This document shows positions 7,894 through 13,930 of a stretch of 30,237 nt of DNA, piece after piece. The notes beneath the pieces were generated by a model. It saw only the letters and a list, made by a program, of their open reading frames with translations. It was not told the DNA's origin and searched no databases. How positions within the stretch are numbered: position 1 is the stretch's first letter; each line of letters starts with the position of its first letter. The position numbers and the translations under genes are program-made. Source of the stretch: a virus. The stretch spans positions 1 to 30,237 of the IMG/VR virus record IMGVR_UViG_3300000117_000148. One strand, written 5' to 3'.

Positions 7894-8202
7894 ATGGATG
7901 TTTTGCAAAAAGAAAGACCCCACGGGGGGGTCTAGTTGGGGAGAGGAGTAAGTAAATGAAAGATGAGCCAGCGGAGAGGGGGGTGGGAGTGGGAGAAACC
8001 CAAGGGACACTAGCTCATCTTAAAAGGAATATATTCGTATGCGGGGAGCATGTCAATAGGTAGGGATAGGTAAGGGGGGGGTAAGGGGGAGATGTGGGTA
8101 TATATACATATATAGCCGCCCCGCCAGATCGCGTGACGGGGGGGGTCTGGCCGATTTTTGCAAAAAATTCCGCTTGGATCGGCTCATGCCCGGCTGATTG
8201 CG
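7894..8202. other. G-rich intergenic region with inverted repeats
   Basis: Just over 300 bases without a convincing gene between TerL and the TerS candidate. The plus strand carries many G runs (7924-7930, 7938-7941, 7978-7983, 7985-7987, 7991-7993, 8074-8081, 8085-8089, 8138-8145). It holds a 9-bp inverted repeat (7960-7968 with 8013-8021), a 6-bp inverted repeat GCCAGA/TCTGGC (8123-8128 with 8146-8151), and an AT island TATATATACATATATA around 8099-8114. Its place beside the terminase genes makes it a candidate packaging start (pac or cos), but no direct evidence is visible. Confidence 0.45.
7905..7933 (-). terminator. Intrinsic terminator just upstream of terL
   Basis: On the minus strand, AGACCCC pairs perfectly with GGGGTCT around a five-base loop, followed by TTCTTTTT. 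It ends 12 bases before the preferred TerL start and lies downstream of the TerS candidate. As a rho-independent signal it would stop transcripts before the late structural genes, so an antiterminator or a promoter inside the next bases would be needed for full late expression. It may act as an attenuator. Confidence 0.6.
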
Positions 8203-8601
8203 CTATTTTTTGGAAGCTTTTCCCGTAAGATCAGCGCTTTGCTCTGGGTTTTCTGGTGTAATATCAATGATTTGCGCATCATCGGATGCCTCTTGCAAAG
8301 GGGCATGCCTAAGAATTGCGTTCTGTTCGGCGATCCGCGCGGCAACATCGCCAAGCGCTTGTGCAAATTCGCTGGCATCTCCTGTCAGGTTTACATCTTT
8401 CGGCAACATAAAGCTAAGCTTATTCAACGTAGTAGCAGGATCGCGCTCTATTTGGTCGGCCAAAAGCCTATCAAGTGGCCTGTCTTTTTTGTCCAAAAGA
8501 TGCAGCGCACTATAAAGCTCTTTTCTGAGCCGTTGAACGACCTGTTGACCAGCACCGCGCGGCATTGGCGCGGTTTCTGTTTTCTTTGTAATGTTAGCCA
8601 T
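8203..8601 (-). CDS. Candidate terminase small subunit
   Basis: A 132-residue protein, the first gene of the late operon and directly upstream of TerL, the usual place of TerS. It starts with a basic helix (QQVVQRLRKELYSAL), then RPLDRLLADQIERDPATTLNKLSFMLPKDVNL at about residues 41-72, then a helix (ASEFAQALGDVAARIAEQ) and an acidic disordered tail. The LADQIERDP--TLNKLS--LP pattern is one I have seen in marine podovirus genes beside terminases. TerS would bind phage DNA and load TerL. The call rests on position and size; no helix-turn-helix is obvious. The ribosome site is weak. Confidence 0.45.
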   Translation of the reverse strand: MANITKKTETAPMPRGAGQQVVQRLRKELYSALHLLDKKDRPLDRLLADQIERDPATTLNKLSFMLPKDVNLTGDASEFAQALGDVAARIAEQNAILRHAPLQEASDDAQIIDITPENPEQSADLTGKASKK

Positions 8602-8698
8602 TTGAAATCTTTGCGCTTTATTCCTGACATTACAAAAGTATTCTTGAAAGGAAAATAAATCAACATTTTTGCGAAAATTTCTGTCTTTACTCCTAAAA

Positions 8699-8759
8699 TA
8701 GTTGTTGCATTATTCATTTATGAAGCGGTAGAATAGTAATATAATTAAGACAACAACTA
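8699..8759. promoter_or_regulatory. Operator pair flanking the ardA-block promoter
   Basis: A perfect 9-bp inverted repeat, TAGTTGTTG at 8699-8707 and CAACAACTA at 8751-8759, brackets the promoter elements. The same TAGTTGTT/AACAACTA pair flanks the early promoter in the immunity region (17439-17504), with nearly the same spacing. This suggests binding of CI and/or Cro at both places. Confidence 0.6.
8705..8745 (+). promoter_or_regulatory. Promoter for the plus-strand ardA block
   Basis: TTGCAT at 8705-8710 and TAGAAT at 8729-8734 are separated by 18 bases. A perfect TATAAT also lies at 8740-8745 with a poor -35. Either would start transcription just before the strong AAGGAGTGAGAG ribosome site at 8761-8772. 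The -35 element overlaps the left operator arm. No other plus-strand gene lies upstream to read through, so a promoter is needed here. Confidence 0.6.
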
Positions 8760-8774
8760 AAAAGGAGTGAGAGA

Positions 8775-8981
8775 ATGACATACGCCAGCAAGTTCCAAAA
8801 TGAACCGCTTTTTTGGGTATATTTCAGAGGTACAACAAGCGGCGCTTATATAAGAGCGGCCAATCACAATAGCGCAAAATGGATTTTTGCAAGAGGGCAA
8901 GGCTTAAGCTCAATTACTTGGATAGTTTCCACAAAAGATCACACGCAAGCCGATCAAGTTATTAACCGCACCCACGCTTGA
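8775..8981 (+). CDS. Small protein, first gene of the ardA block
   Basis: A 68-residue protein with an excellent ribosome site (AAGGAGTGAGAG) before ATG 8775. The sequence is aromatic-rich in its first half (FWVYFRG, then AKWIFARG) with no membrane segment or known motif. Its stop codon TGA is the first three bases of a 55-bp element that recurs after the next gene. By position it is probably an early gene made with ArdA, so a host-takeover or anti-defence role is a reasonable guess, but only by association. Confidence 0.6.
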   Translation: MTYASKFQNEPLFWVYFRGTTSGAYIRAANHNSAKWIFARGQGLSSITWIVSTKDHTQADQVINRTHA

Positions 8982-9033
8982 CGCATCGCTTGGCAGCGCT
9001 TCCCGGCGCTGCATTGCCATGCGCCATGCATGA
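8979..9033 (+). repeat. 55-bp intergenic repeat, copy 1
   Basis: Starts exactly at the stop codon of the gene before it and matches copy 2 (9277-9331) at 53 of 55 bases. It contains a 7-bp hairpin, GCAGCGC (8993-8999) and GCGCTGC (9006-9012), with a six-base loop, but no T tract, so it is not a normal terminator. A shared ACAGGAGTGAGA ribosome site follows after a short variable AT-rich stretch. Confidence 0.9.
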
Positions 9034-9057
9034 ACAAACAAAAACAGGAGTGAGACA

Positions 9058-9279
9058 ATGCAGAATAACCGTAAGCTAAAAGGACAACTGGCCGCGCCTA
9101 AAGAATTATTTGGCGATTTTTCCCGCTATGCCATTGCGCCAGTTCATACGCGCTTTGATGCGGTTCAATGGTTCGTCTGGGACGCTGAGCATCCCGATTG
9201 CACAGAAAATCAGCGCACAGTTGTTATTCGCCAAGAAGACACAAAAGCGCAAGCAATGGCTGGCCTGATCGGCTCCTGA
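9058..9279 (+). CDS. Small protein, second gene of the ardA block
   Basis: A 73-residue protein with ACAGGAGTGAGA before ATG 9058. The middle reads TRFDAVQWFVWDAEHPD and the end has QEDTKAQAMAGL. It shows no membrane segment or recognised domain. It is flanked on both sides by the 55-bp repeat, making a cassette of the form repeat-gene-repeat, and the gene after it is ardA. An anti-defence or other early role is possible by association only. Confidence 0.6.
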   Translation: MQNNRKLKGQLAAPKELFGDFSRYAIAPVHTRFDAVQWFVWDAEHPDCTENQRTVVIRQEDTKAQAMAGLIGS

Positions 9280-9331
9280 CGCATCGCTTGGCAGCGCTTC
9301 ACGGCGCTGCATTGCCATGCGCCAAGCATGA
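9277..9331 (+). repeat. 55-bp intergenic repeat, copy 2
   Basis: Second copy of the element at 8979-9033, with two base differences. Again the first three bases are the stop codon of the previous gene, and a shared ribosome site follows before ardA. The 7-bp hairpin arms are fully kept; one of the changes lies in the loop. Confidence 0.9.
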
Positions 9332-9353
9332 TTGAAAAACAGGAGTGAGAGAG

Positions 9354-9872
9354 ATGAAAATTTATGCAGCTTGTTTAGCATCATATAACAACGGCATTTT
9401 GTATGGCCAGTGGATCGACGTTGCAGGTGCAATGGTTGACGAAATCCGCGACAGCATCAAGCTAATGCTGGAAAAATCACCTATTCCCGGTGCTGAAGAA
9501 TACGCCATTCACGACTACGACAACATGCCAAACCTAGGCGAATATTGCGGCTTAGAATATATCAGCATTTACTCGCAGCTTGTAGAAAGAGCTAAAGAAG
9601 ACGGATACAAGCCCGAAGAAGTGCGCGCGGTTGTAGATCATTTTTGCGGCAGTGTTGACGATGCAGAGGCAGCGCTAGAAAACGCTTACGGCGTCTGGGA
9701 TCGTTTCCAAGATTACGCTGACGACCGGGCCAGTGAAATCCTAGCTTGTGAAAGCCAAGACGGCTTTGCGGCCCGTTATTTTGACTATGAAGCTTACGCA
9801 CGCGATCTACTAGCAAATGAATTTATGGCAATCGACGTGCCGCGCGGCGTTCTAGTGATTGCGAACTGGTAG
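9354..9872 (+). CDS. ardA: ArdA antirestriction protein
   Basis: A 172-residue acidic protein starting at ATG 9354 behind AGGAGTGAGAGAG; a GTG three codons upstream lies inside that site and is rejected. It opens with IYAACLASYNNGILYGQWID, the ArdA signature, followed by IRDSIKLMLEKSP, EEYAIHDYDNMP, a GEYCGLE turn, DDAEAALENAYGVWDRFQDYADD and FDYEAYARDLLANEFMAID. Length and order match the family (about 165-185 residues). ArdA mimics bent B-form DNA and blocks type I restriction-modification enzymes. It would protect incoming phage DNA. It is the third gene of the plus-strand block, after the second 55-bp repeat. Confidence 0.92.
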   Translation: MKIYAACLASYNNGILYGQWIDVAGAMVDEIRDSIKLMLEKSPIPGAEEYAIHDYDNMPNLGEYCGLEYISIYSQLVERAKEDGYKPEEVRAVVDHFCGSVDDAEAALENAYGVWDRFQDYADDRASEILACESQDGFAARYFDYEAYARDLLANEFMAIDVPRGVLVIANW

Positions 9873-9873
9873 C

Positions 9874-9987
9874 ATGACCCGCCGCGACCTTATCACCATA
9901 GCCAAGCAAACACGTGCAGCCGATTGGCTGGGCGGCTTGGCTCTACTTGTCGGGCTTTGTGCCGGGCTAATTTTAACGGGAGTTTGA
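9874..9987 (+). CDS. 37-residue single-pass membrane peptide
   Basis: Starts at ATG 9874, one base after the ardA stop, and ends at TGA 9985-9987. A basic N-terminus (MTRRDLITIAKQTRAADW) is followed by one hydrophobic stretch of 18 residues (about 19-36, LGGLALLVGLCAGLILTG), so an inner-membrane peptide with the N-terminus inside is likely. There is no good ribosome site; coupling to ardA translation would be needed. Function unknown. Confidence 0.45.
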   Translation: MTRRDLITIAKQTRAADWLGGLALLVGLCAGLILTGV

Positions 9988-9990
9988 GAG

Positions 9991-10167
9991 ATGCAAACCA
10001 TTGACCTGACGCCAAACTGGCAAACAACCGCGACCATCCTTGGCCTTTGCTTAAGAGATGGCGAAACCGAAGCCGCCAAGCAAGAAGCTTTTGCTGAGCT
10101 TGTCAGAATGGGCGAGCTTTTGGATCAACTGATTGAGGAAAGGGAAGCAGATGGCCGCAGCTCCTAA
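9991..10167 (+). CDS. Small conserved phage protein (IDLTP type)
   Basis: A 58-residue protein with GGGAG before ATG 9991. It begins MQTIDLTPNWQTTATIL and has a helical middle (AAKQEAFAELVRMGELLDQL). Short proteins with the opening IDLTP-W followed by a long helix are common in temperate phages of proteobacteria, without a known role. The overlap with the next gene (its ATG at 10151) is in another frame. Confidence 0.6.
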   Translation: MQTIDLTPNWQTTATILGLCLRDGETEAAKQEAFAELVRMGELLDQLIEEREADGRSS

Positions 10168-10390
10168 ATGGAAATTTTACCTAGAGGGTCAATATCTCGC
10201 CGCGTGCAAAAATATTGATGACGCCTTGGCGCTTTGCGACAAGCACGGCGAAGGTAGCCAGATAAAGCTGGCGCATGGCGCGACTGTGTGGACAGAGGGC
10301 AAGGAAAAGTTTGGCGGCATAGAATATGATCTAGCGATTGACCTAATTTATGAACGCCTAAACGCGCAGCGCATTGAGGGGCAGAAATGA
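10151..10390 (+). CDS. Small hypothetical protein
   Basis: A 79-residue protein. ATG 10151 is preferred: the purine stretch GAGGAAAGGGAAG just upstream can serve as a ribosome site, while a TTG six codons earlier would consume it. The product opens KWKFYLEGQYLAACKNIDDALALCDKHG, then has a beta-like part, and ends in a charged helix. No family recognised. Its TGA overlaps the next ATG by four bases. Confidence 0.5.
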   Translation: MAAAPKWKFYLEGQYLAACKNIDDALALCDKHGEGSQIKLAHGATVWTEGKEKFGGIEYDLAIDLIYERLNAQRIEGQK

Positions 10391-10536
10391 CCCCCCTAGC
10401 CCAACTTCAAGCCCAATCTGAGCAAGTCTATCTGGCGGCTCGCATGGGCTTAATCACCGAAGAACAAAAGCGACACCGCCTAGCGATACTTGCGAATGGC
10501 ATTTTCGCGGCGGTTACGCATCAAGCTAAGCCCTAG
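10387..10536 (+). CDS. 49-residue hypothetical protein, end of the plus block
   Basis: ATG at 10387 in an ATGA overlap with the previous gene, stop TAG at 10534-10536. Helical (LAQLQAQSEQVYLAARMGLITEEQKRHRLAILANGIFAAV), no motif. Its stop lies in the palindrome CTAG (10533-10536), which also supplies the stop codon of the convergent minus-strand gene, so two operons end on the same four bases. Confidence 0.5.
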   Translation: MTPLAQLQAQSEQVYLAARMGLITEEQKRHRLAILANGIFAAVTHQAKP

Positions 10537-11045
10537 CCCCTAGCCATCCCGAAGTGATCCCCAAGCGCATCCAAGGCCAGCCTAAGCGCGACGATGCCGC
10601 CCTTCGGGTCATGCCCTTCCTTTTCGCCCCAATCCCGCGCCGTCATGCCCTCTATGGCCACCCATTGCGCCACGCTTGACAGGTCGCGCCCTATGTCGCG
10701 CAGTGCGGCCATGTAGCTAGAAAAAGCTTCACCCACAGTTTCGCCGCCCTTGCCCCCATCAACGCGCACGGCCTCGTAGTCTATCGTTCGCTGCGATCTG
10801 CCAGCCATGAACCACAACCGATATAGCTCTAGCCCGGCCTCATATTGCCGCCGACTGATTTGCTCGCGCTGAAAATATCTGTCCAGCATAGTTTGATTAA
10901 CAATCCGCACGCGCTTAGCGCTGCCTAGCTGCTTACTGGTGCGCTCATACATCACGCCGTCATTCCCGGCCTTACCTAGCCGTTCTGGCGTCCCGTAGTC
11001 TGACAAATCGCTTAACTGGTTAAGCCGTTTTTTAGGCCGTTTCAT
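10533..11045 (-). CDS. DUF6456-like protein, possible late regulator
   Basis: A 170-residue protein, last of the early operon. The N-terminus is basic (MKRPKKRLNQL). Residues about 53-80 read LDRYFQREQISRRQYEAGLELYRLWFMAG, and the C-terminal half has AALRDIGRDLSSVAQWVAIEGMTARDWGE followed by ALRLALDALGDHFG, a helix-turn-helix-like layout typical of DUF6456 proteins of alphaproteobacteria and their phages. In temperate phages the last early gene is often the late activator or antiterminator; that role is inferred from position only. Start at ATG 11045. Confidence 0.55.
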   Translation of the reverse strand: MKRPKKRLNQLSDLSDYGTPERLGKAGNDGVMYERTSKQLGSAKRVRIVNQTMLDRYFQREQISRRQYEAGLELYRLWFMAGRSQRTIDYEAVRVDGGKGGETVGEAFSSYMAALRDIGRDLSSVAQWVAIEGMTARDWGEKEGHDPKGGIVALRLALDALGDHFGMARG

Positions 11046-11088
11046 GGGGCTTTCCTCGCTGCCTAGTATGTCCCCACCCGATCACCCC

Positions 11089-11358
11089 TTAACCCCCCTC
11101 ATGGGAGCCTATAGCGCCTGCTATGGCCATGTATCCGATAGCATCCACCAAGCTATCTTCCTTCCATCCGCGATCCAGCCGCGCAAGCTTCAGTTCAACC
11201 AAAATTCGCGCCGCCTGATACGCTGTGATTTCCTGCCCGATCACCAAGCTGATCCGCTGTGCAATGCGTTCGTGAAGCTGCCGAAAGTCTCCATATTGCC
11301 CGCCGCGCTCTGCAAGTATTTCCTGCGAAACGCCAAGGTAATGATCCACCGCTTTCAT
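11089..11358 (-). CDS. DUF6378-like small phage protein
   Basis: An 89-residue helical protein with RGGQYGDFRQLHERIAQRI (about residues 18-36), then QEITAYQAARILVELKLARLDRG and EDSLVDAIGYMAIAG. The YGDF, Q-A--L---K-AR and DS--D-IGY pattern matches a small phage family (DUF6378), distantly like MazG-type folds. A nucleotide-related role is possible but unproven. Its start overlaps the stop of the next upstream gene by four bases. Confidence 0.65.
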   Translation of the reverse strand: MKAVDHYLGVSQEILAERGGQYGDFRQLHERIAQRISLVIGQEITAYQAARILVELKLARLDRGWKEDSLVDAIGYMAIAGAIGSHEGG

Positions 11359-11699
11359 TGCACCACCTCATACAGCCAAGTCTTGTTTCGCTTAAGGGTG
11401 CGCGGCGTCTGGCTCGACTTTCTGATGCGCCCGGTCAGGCTTAGCGCGTGCAGATTGTTCGCCACCTTGTGAATCGACATGTCGAGCTTGATCGCTAAGT
11501 CTTCGGCGGTTGCCGCGCCTGTCATTCGCAAGGCGGTCATCACGGCAACGCCTGACATTGTCATTCGGCGGTCTTTGGTTTCCTGATCGCATGGCAGCGT
11601 TGGCCGTCTGCCCAGCCTGACTTGCTCGCGTTCATATTCCAGCATCCCCGCCGCCGTTACGTCTTCGCCAGCCGCTTGCCATCTTGCCCAACTAATCAT
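11355..11699 (-). CDS. Winged-helix DNA-binding protein
   Basis: A 114-residue protein. Residues about 48-95 (SGVAVMTALRMTGAATAEDLAIKLDMSIHKVANNLHALSLTGRIRK) form a clear winged helix-turn-helix: a helix, a turn with TAEDLA, the recognition helix IHKVANNLHAL and a basic wing. The N-terminal 40 residues are charged. It overlaps both neighbours by four bases, so it is co-expressed with them. Probably a small transcription regulator or replication accessory factor. Confidence 0.55.
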   Translation of the reverse strand: MISWARWQAAGEDVTAAGMLEYEREQVRLGRRPTLPCDQETKDRRMTMSGVAVMTALRMTGAATAEDLAIKLDMSIHKVANNLHALSLTGRIRKSSQTPRTLKRNKTWLYEVVQ

Positions 11700-12058
11700 T
11701 TTGCATTTTCCTTTTGCAGTTCAAATTTACGTTCGATGATTCGCTCGCGCTGGCGTTCGCTCCACCGAAGCAGTTGCGGCGCGTTCAAAATTTTTCTCCG
11801 ATTGGCAAGCCCAGACAATTCCTCGTAATCCGTGATATCGGCAAGTGCAGAAGCAAATTGTTTTTCTGTTAATTCTGCGTAATCAAGAAACCGCTCTGGA
11901 CAGTCACTCGCCAAAGACATGACATCCACATTCTTAGGAATGTGGATGATGTCTTTCTGGCTTGCTGAAAGTGACCCCTGATGTCTTTGGCATGTCTTTG
12001 GCATGTCTTTGGCTTTACCTAAGTCATTGTTTTTATTGTATTTGCCGTGGACACTCAT
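11696..12058 (-). CDS. Protein encoded beside the iteron array
   Basis: A 120-residue basic protein starting at ATG 12058. The first 35 residues (AKDMPKTCQRHQG and so on) are encoded by the 11-bp repeats themselves, so their sequence is partly a by-product of DNA function. The rest is charged and helical, with ERFLDYAELTEKQFASALADITDY and a basic end (LRWSERQRERIIERKFELQKENAK). No family recognised. A replication gene that contains its own origin repeats is known from lambda O; this gene could be an origin-binding factor by analogy only. Confidence 0.45.
   Translation of the reverse strand: MSVHGKYNKNNDLGKAKDMPKTCQRHQGSLSASQKDIIHIPKNVDVMSLASDCPERFLDYAELTEKQFASALADITDYEELSGLANRRKILNAPQLLRWSERQRERIIERKFELQKENAK
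11911..11960. repeat. Large dyad inside the gene at 11696-12058
   Basis: An 11-bp perfect stem, CATCCACATTC (11923-11933) and GAATGTGGATG (11938-11948), closes a TTAG loop. Just outside lie oppositely oriented iteron copies: CCAAAGACATG at 11911-11921 and ATGTCTTT at 11949-11956. The whole structure could extrude as a cruciform or bind a dimeric protein. Confidence 0.75.
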
Positions 12059-12133
12059 GTCTTCACCATGTCTTTGCCATGTCTTTCATCCGTGGACATC
12101 CCGAAGACATCATGTCTTTGGCGTGTCTTTGAC
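11981..12133 (+). repeat. Iteron-like array, unit ATGTCTTTGGC
   Basis: Eight direct copies or near copies of ATGTCTTTGGC start at 11981, 11992, 12003, 12057, 12068, 12079, 12112 and 12123. Within each cluster the step is exactly 11 bases, and the gap from 12079 to 12112 is 33 bases (three units), with an inverted copy at 12101-12111 in it. Phasing at one helical turn puts all units on the same DNA face. The array spans the gene start at 12058 and the gap up to the primase-helicase stop. A replication origin or a cooperative operator are the likely explanations. Confidence 0.8.
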
Positions 12134-12148
12134 CTATTTTCGCCGACC

Positions 12149-13918
12149 TCACACATGCCTGATAATTCCCCCCGAATAGCTGATGATATTCTGGTCGATC
12201 AGGCGCTTAATATCGCGGTCAGCTTGGCGCTGGCTTTTGTCTAATTCGAGCGCTACGGCTTCCCTCAAGTCTTTCCTTTGAACCTCGCCGAAGTCGTCCA
12301 TTCGCTTGATCTGATCCAAGACTACGCCCTTGACGTACTCAGGGTCTTTCTTGTCCAGTGGTTTGTCTTCGGTGTATTCCAGCACCAGCGAGTTAGTCTC
12401 CTCGCCAGACGGGGTGACAAGCGGCACGCTCACCTTTAGGAACGTCATTGGCTCTGGTTCTTCTGCGTCTTTCATTTTGGTCGGCGTGAGGATGATCTTA
12501 GTGTCCCCCCAGCCTTCCACTCTGTATTCGCAATCCATTCTGCCGCGCAGTCTGGTGCTGCCTCTTGCCCTTTCGGTATGCTGATGCCCAACGTGCTGCA
12601 CGATCATCACTGTGGCGTTAAATTCTTCGCGCAGCTTGTCGCACACATTGAGGTACAGCGAGATGTCTTCGCCTGACGAATCATCCCCCATAATCGTCCT
12701 GTCCAGCGTGTCCAAAACGATCAGCTTGGGCTGACCTATTTCCTTCGCCATTTCGCGCAATTCATCAAGCAGGGGTTCACCCTTATCTTCATCATTCAGC
12801 AGAATGGTTGAATTGCTTTTGAAGAACGGCACGCCATCCAGATCGACATCTTTTGCCGTCTTCCAAGCTGCCACACGCCTTGCATATCCTGCATGCCCTT
12901 CGCCAGCCACGAAGATGACCGGGCCGCTTGCCACGGCTCTACCGTGATAGTCTTGCCCTGTGGCCACACACAGCGCTATATCAAGCGTAACAAACGTCTT
13001 GCCGCTTCCAGACTTGCCGAACAGCATGCTCAGCGCGTCTTCTTCGATCATACCGTCAACCAACCATTTCGGCGTTGTCATTTGCAACTGGTCAACTCTG
13101 GTAAACAACCCCGCCTCACGCTTAGCGCCTTGCAGGGCATGCTTAACTGCGTTTGCCCCTAGCGTAACGAACACGTCATTCCAATCGGCGTCCTTTTGCG
13201 CTGGCGCGGCCCATCTTTGACCGCTTGCCTTTGCTGCCTTTATGCCGGGTTCGTCGTTATCGGCGGCGACCACAAGTTCGACCTCTGGAAAGGCTTCGCT
13301 GAGCGCCTCGCAAACCTTTGGCAAGTTCCCAGCATCCAGCGCGAACACTGCATTGCCTTGCATGGCCATCGCGCAGCTTGCAGCCGTGGCCCAACCCTCT
13401 GCGACAAACACCTTGCCCGACCCCAGCTTGCCGCACACGCCAAACGCGCCATCCTTTGCTAAGCCCTTGCTAAACCGCTTCTGCCCATCCGGGCTTATCC
13501 GTTGCTCACCGACCCGTTCACGCTGTGCGTTAAACAACGGTATAACTACTGTATCGCCGTCCAGCTTAGCCCCAAGCAAGGCAACACCTTTGCGCTCATG
13601 GTAAAGCTTTGGCGCGTCACCAAAGTCATCTTGATTGTTAGGCACTTCTTTTTGCAGTATCGGCACAACGTTGTCGGCTGGCCGCAGCACAGGCCACACG
13701 CCATCGTGCCGCATTTCGTCGGCCATTTCGCCGATAGTGCAGCCTTGGCGGCAGTGCGCTTTGACCAGCCCTTGATATTCTTTTATCCAGAACCGATCTG
13801 TGCCGCCGCAGCTTGGGCAAGAGCCATGCCACTCGCCCTTACTGCTTTGCTTTAGATTATACTTGGTGATGATCTTATCTGACCATTCTGACCACCAAGT
13901 TTGCTCGAAGTCAGGCAT
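12149..13918 (-). CDS. Fused primase-helicase
   Basis: A 589-residue replication protein with three parts. Residues 30-60 form a zinc finger (C34, C37, C56, C60) typical of phage primases. Residues about 165-250 are a TOPRIM domain with E174 in FVAEGWATA, D220 and D222 in AADNDEPG, and a DWND element at 245-248. Residues about 280-500 are a RepA-type hexameric helicase with Walker A GKSGSGKT (301-308), VAGEGH and Walker B LIVLDTLDRT (D403). The end is a small winged-helix-like region. It would make primers and unwind the template. It sits next to SSB and the iteron array. Confidence 0.88.
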   Translation of the reverse strand: MPDFEQTWWSEWSDKIITKYNLKQSSKGEWHGSCPSCGGTDRFWIKEYQGLVKAHCRQGCTIGEMADEMRHDGVWPVLRPADNVVPILQKEVPNNQDDFGDAPKLYHERKGVALLGAKLDGDTVVIPLFNAQRERVGEQRISPDGQKRFSKGLAKDGAFGVCGKLGSGKVFVAEGWATAASCAMAMQGNAVFALDAGNLPKVCEALSEAFPEVELVVAADNDEPGIKAAKASGQRWAAPAQKDADWNDVFVTLGANAVKHALQGAKREAGLFTRVDQLQMTTPKWLVDGMIEEDALSMLFGKSGSGKTFVTLDIALCVATGQDYHGRAVASGPVIFVAGEGHAGYARRVAAWKTAKDVDLDGVPFFKSNSTILLNDEDKGEPLLDELREMAKEIGQPKLIVLDTLDRTIMGDDSSGEDISLYLNVCDKLREEFNATVMIVQHVGHQHTERARGSTRLRGRMDCEYRVEGWGDTKIILTPTKMKDAEEPEPMTFLKVSVPLVTPSGEETNSLVLEYTEDKPLDKKDPEYVKGVVLDQIKRMDDFGEVQRKDLREAVALELDKSQRQADRDIKRLIDQNIISYSGGIIRHV

Positions 13919-13930
13919 CTTGCCCCCACC

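Noticed and set aside
7894-8010. Upstream extension of terL to a GTG start at 8010
   Set aside because: It adds a Pro/Ser-rich stretch unlike terminases, is encoded by the G-rich hairpin region and would span the terminator; no ribosome site supports it.
8448-8717. Second minus-strand frame over the TerS candidate
   Set aside because: It overlaps the better-supported 8203-8601 frame and crosses the promoter and operator region.
11044-11472. Plus-strand frame of 142 codons opposite two early genes
   Set aside because: It is antisense to two tightly overlapping genes with recognisable domains, and its product resembles no family.
11981-12133. CRISPR array
   Set aside because: The units are 11 bp and mostly directly adjacent, with no spacers of regular length and no cas genes; iterons explain them better.
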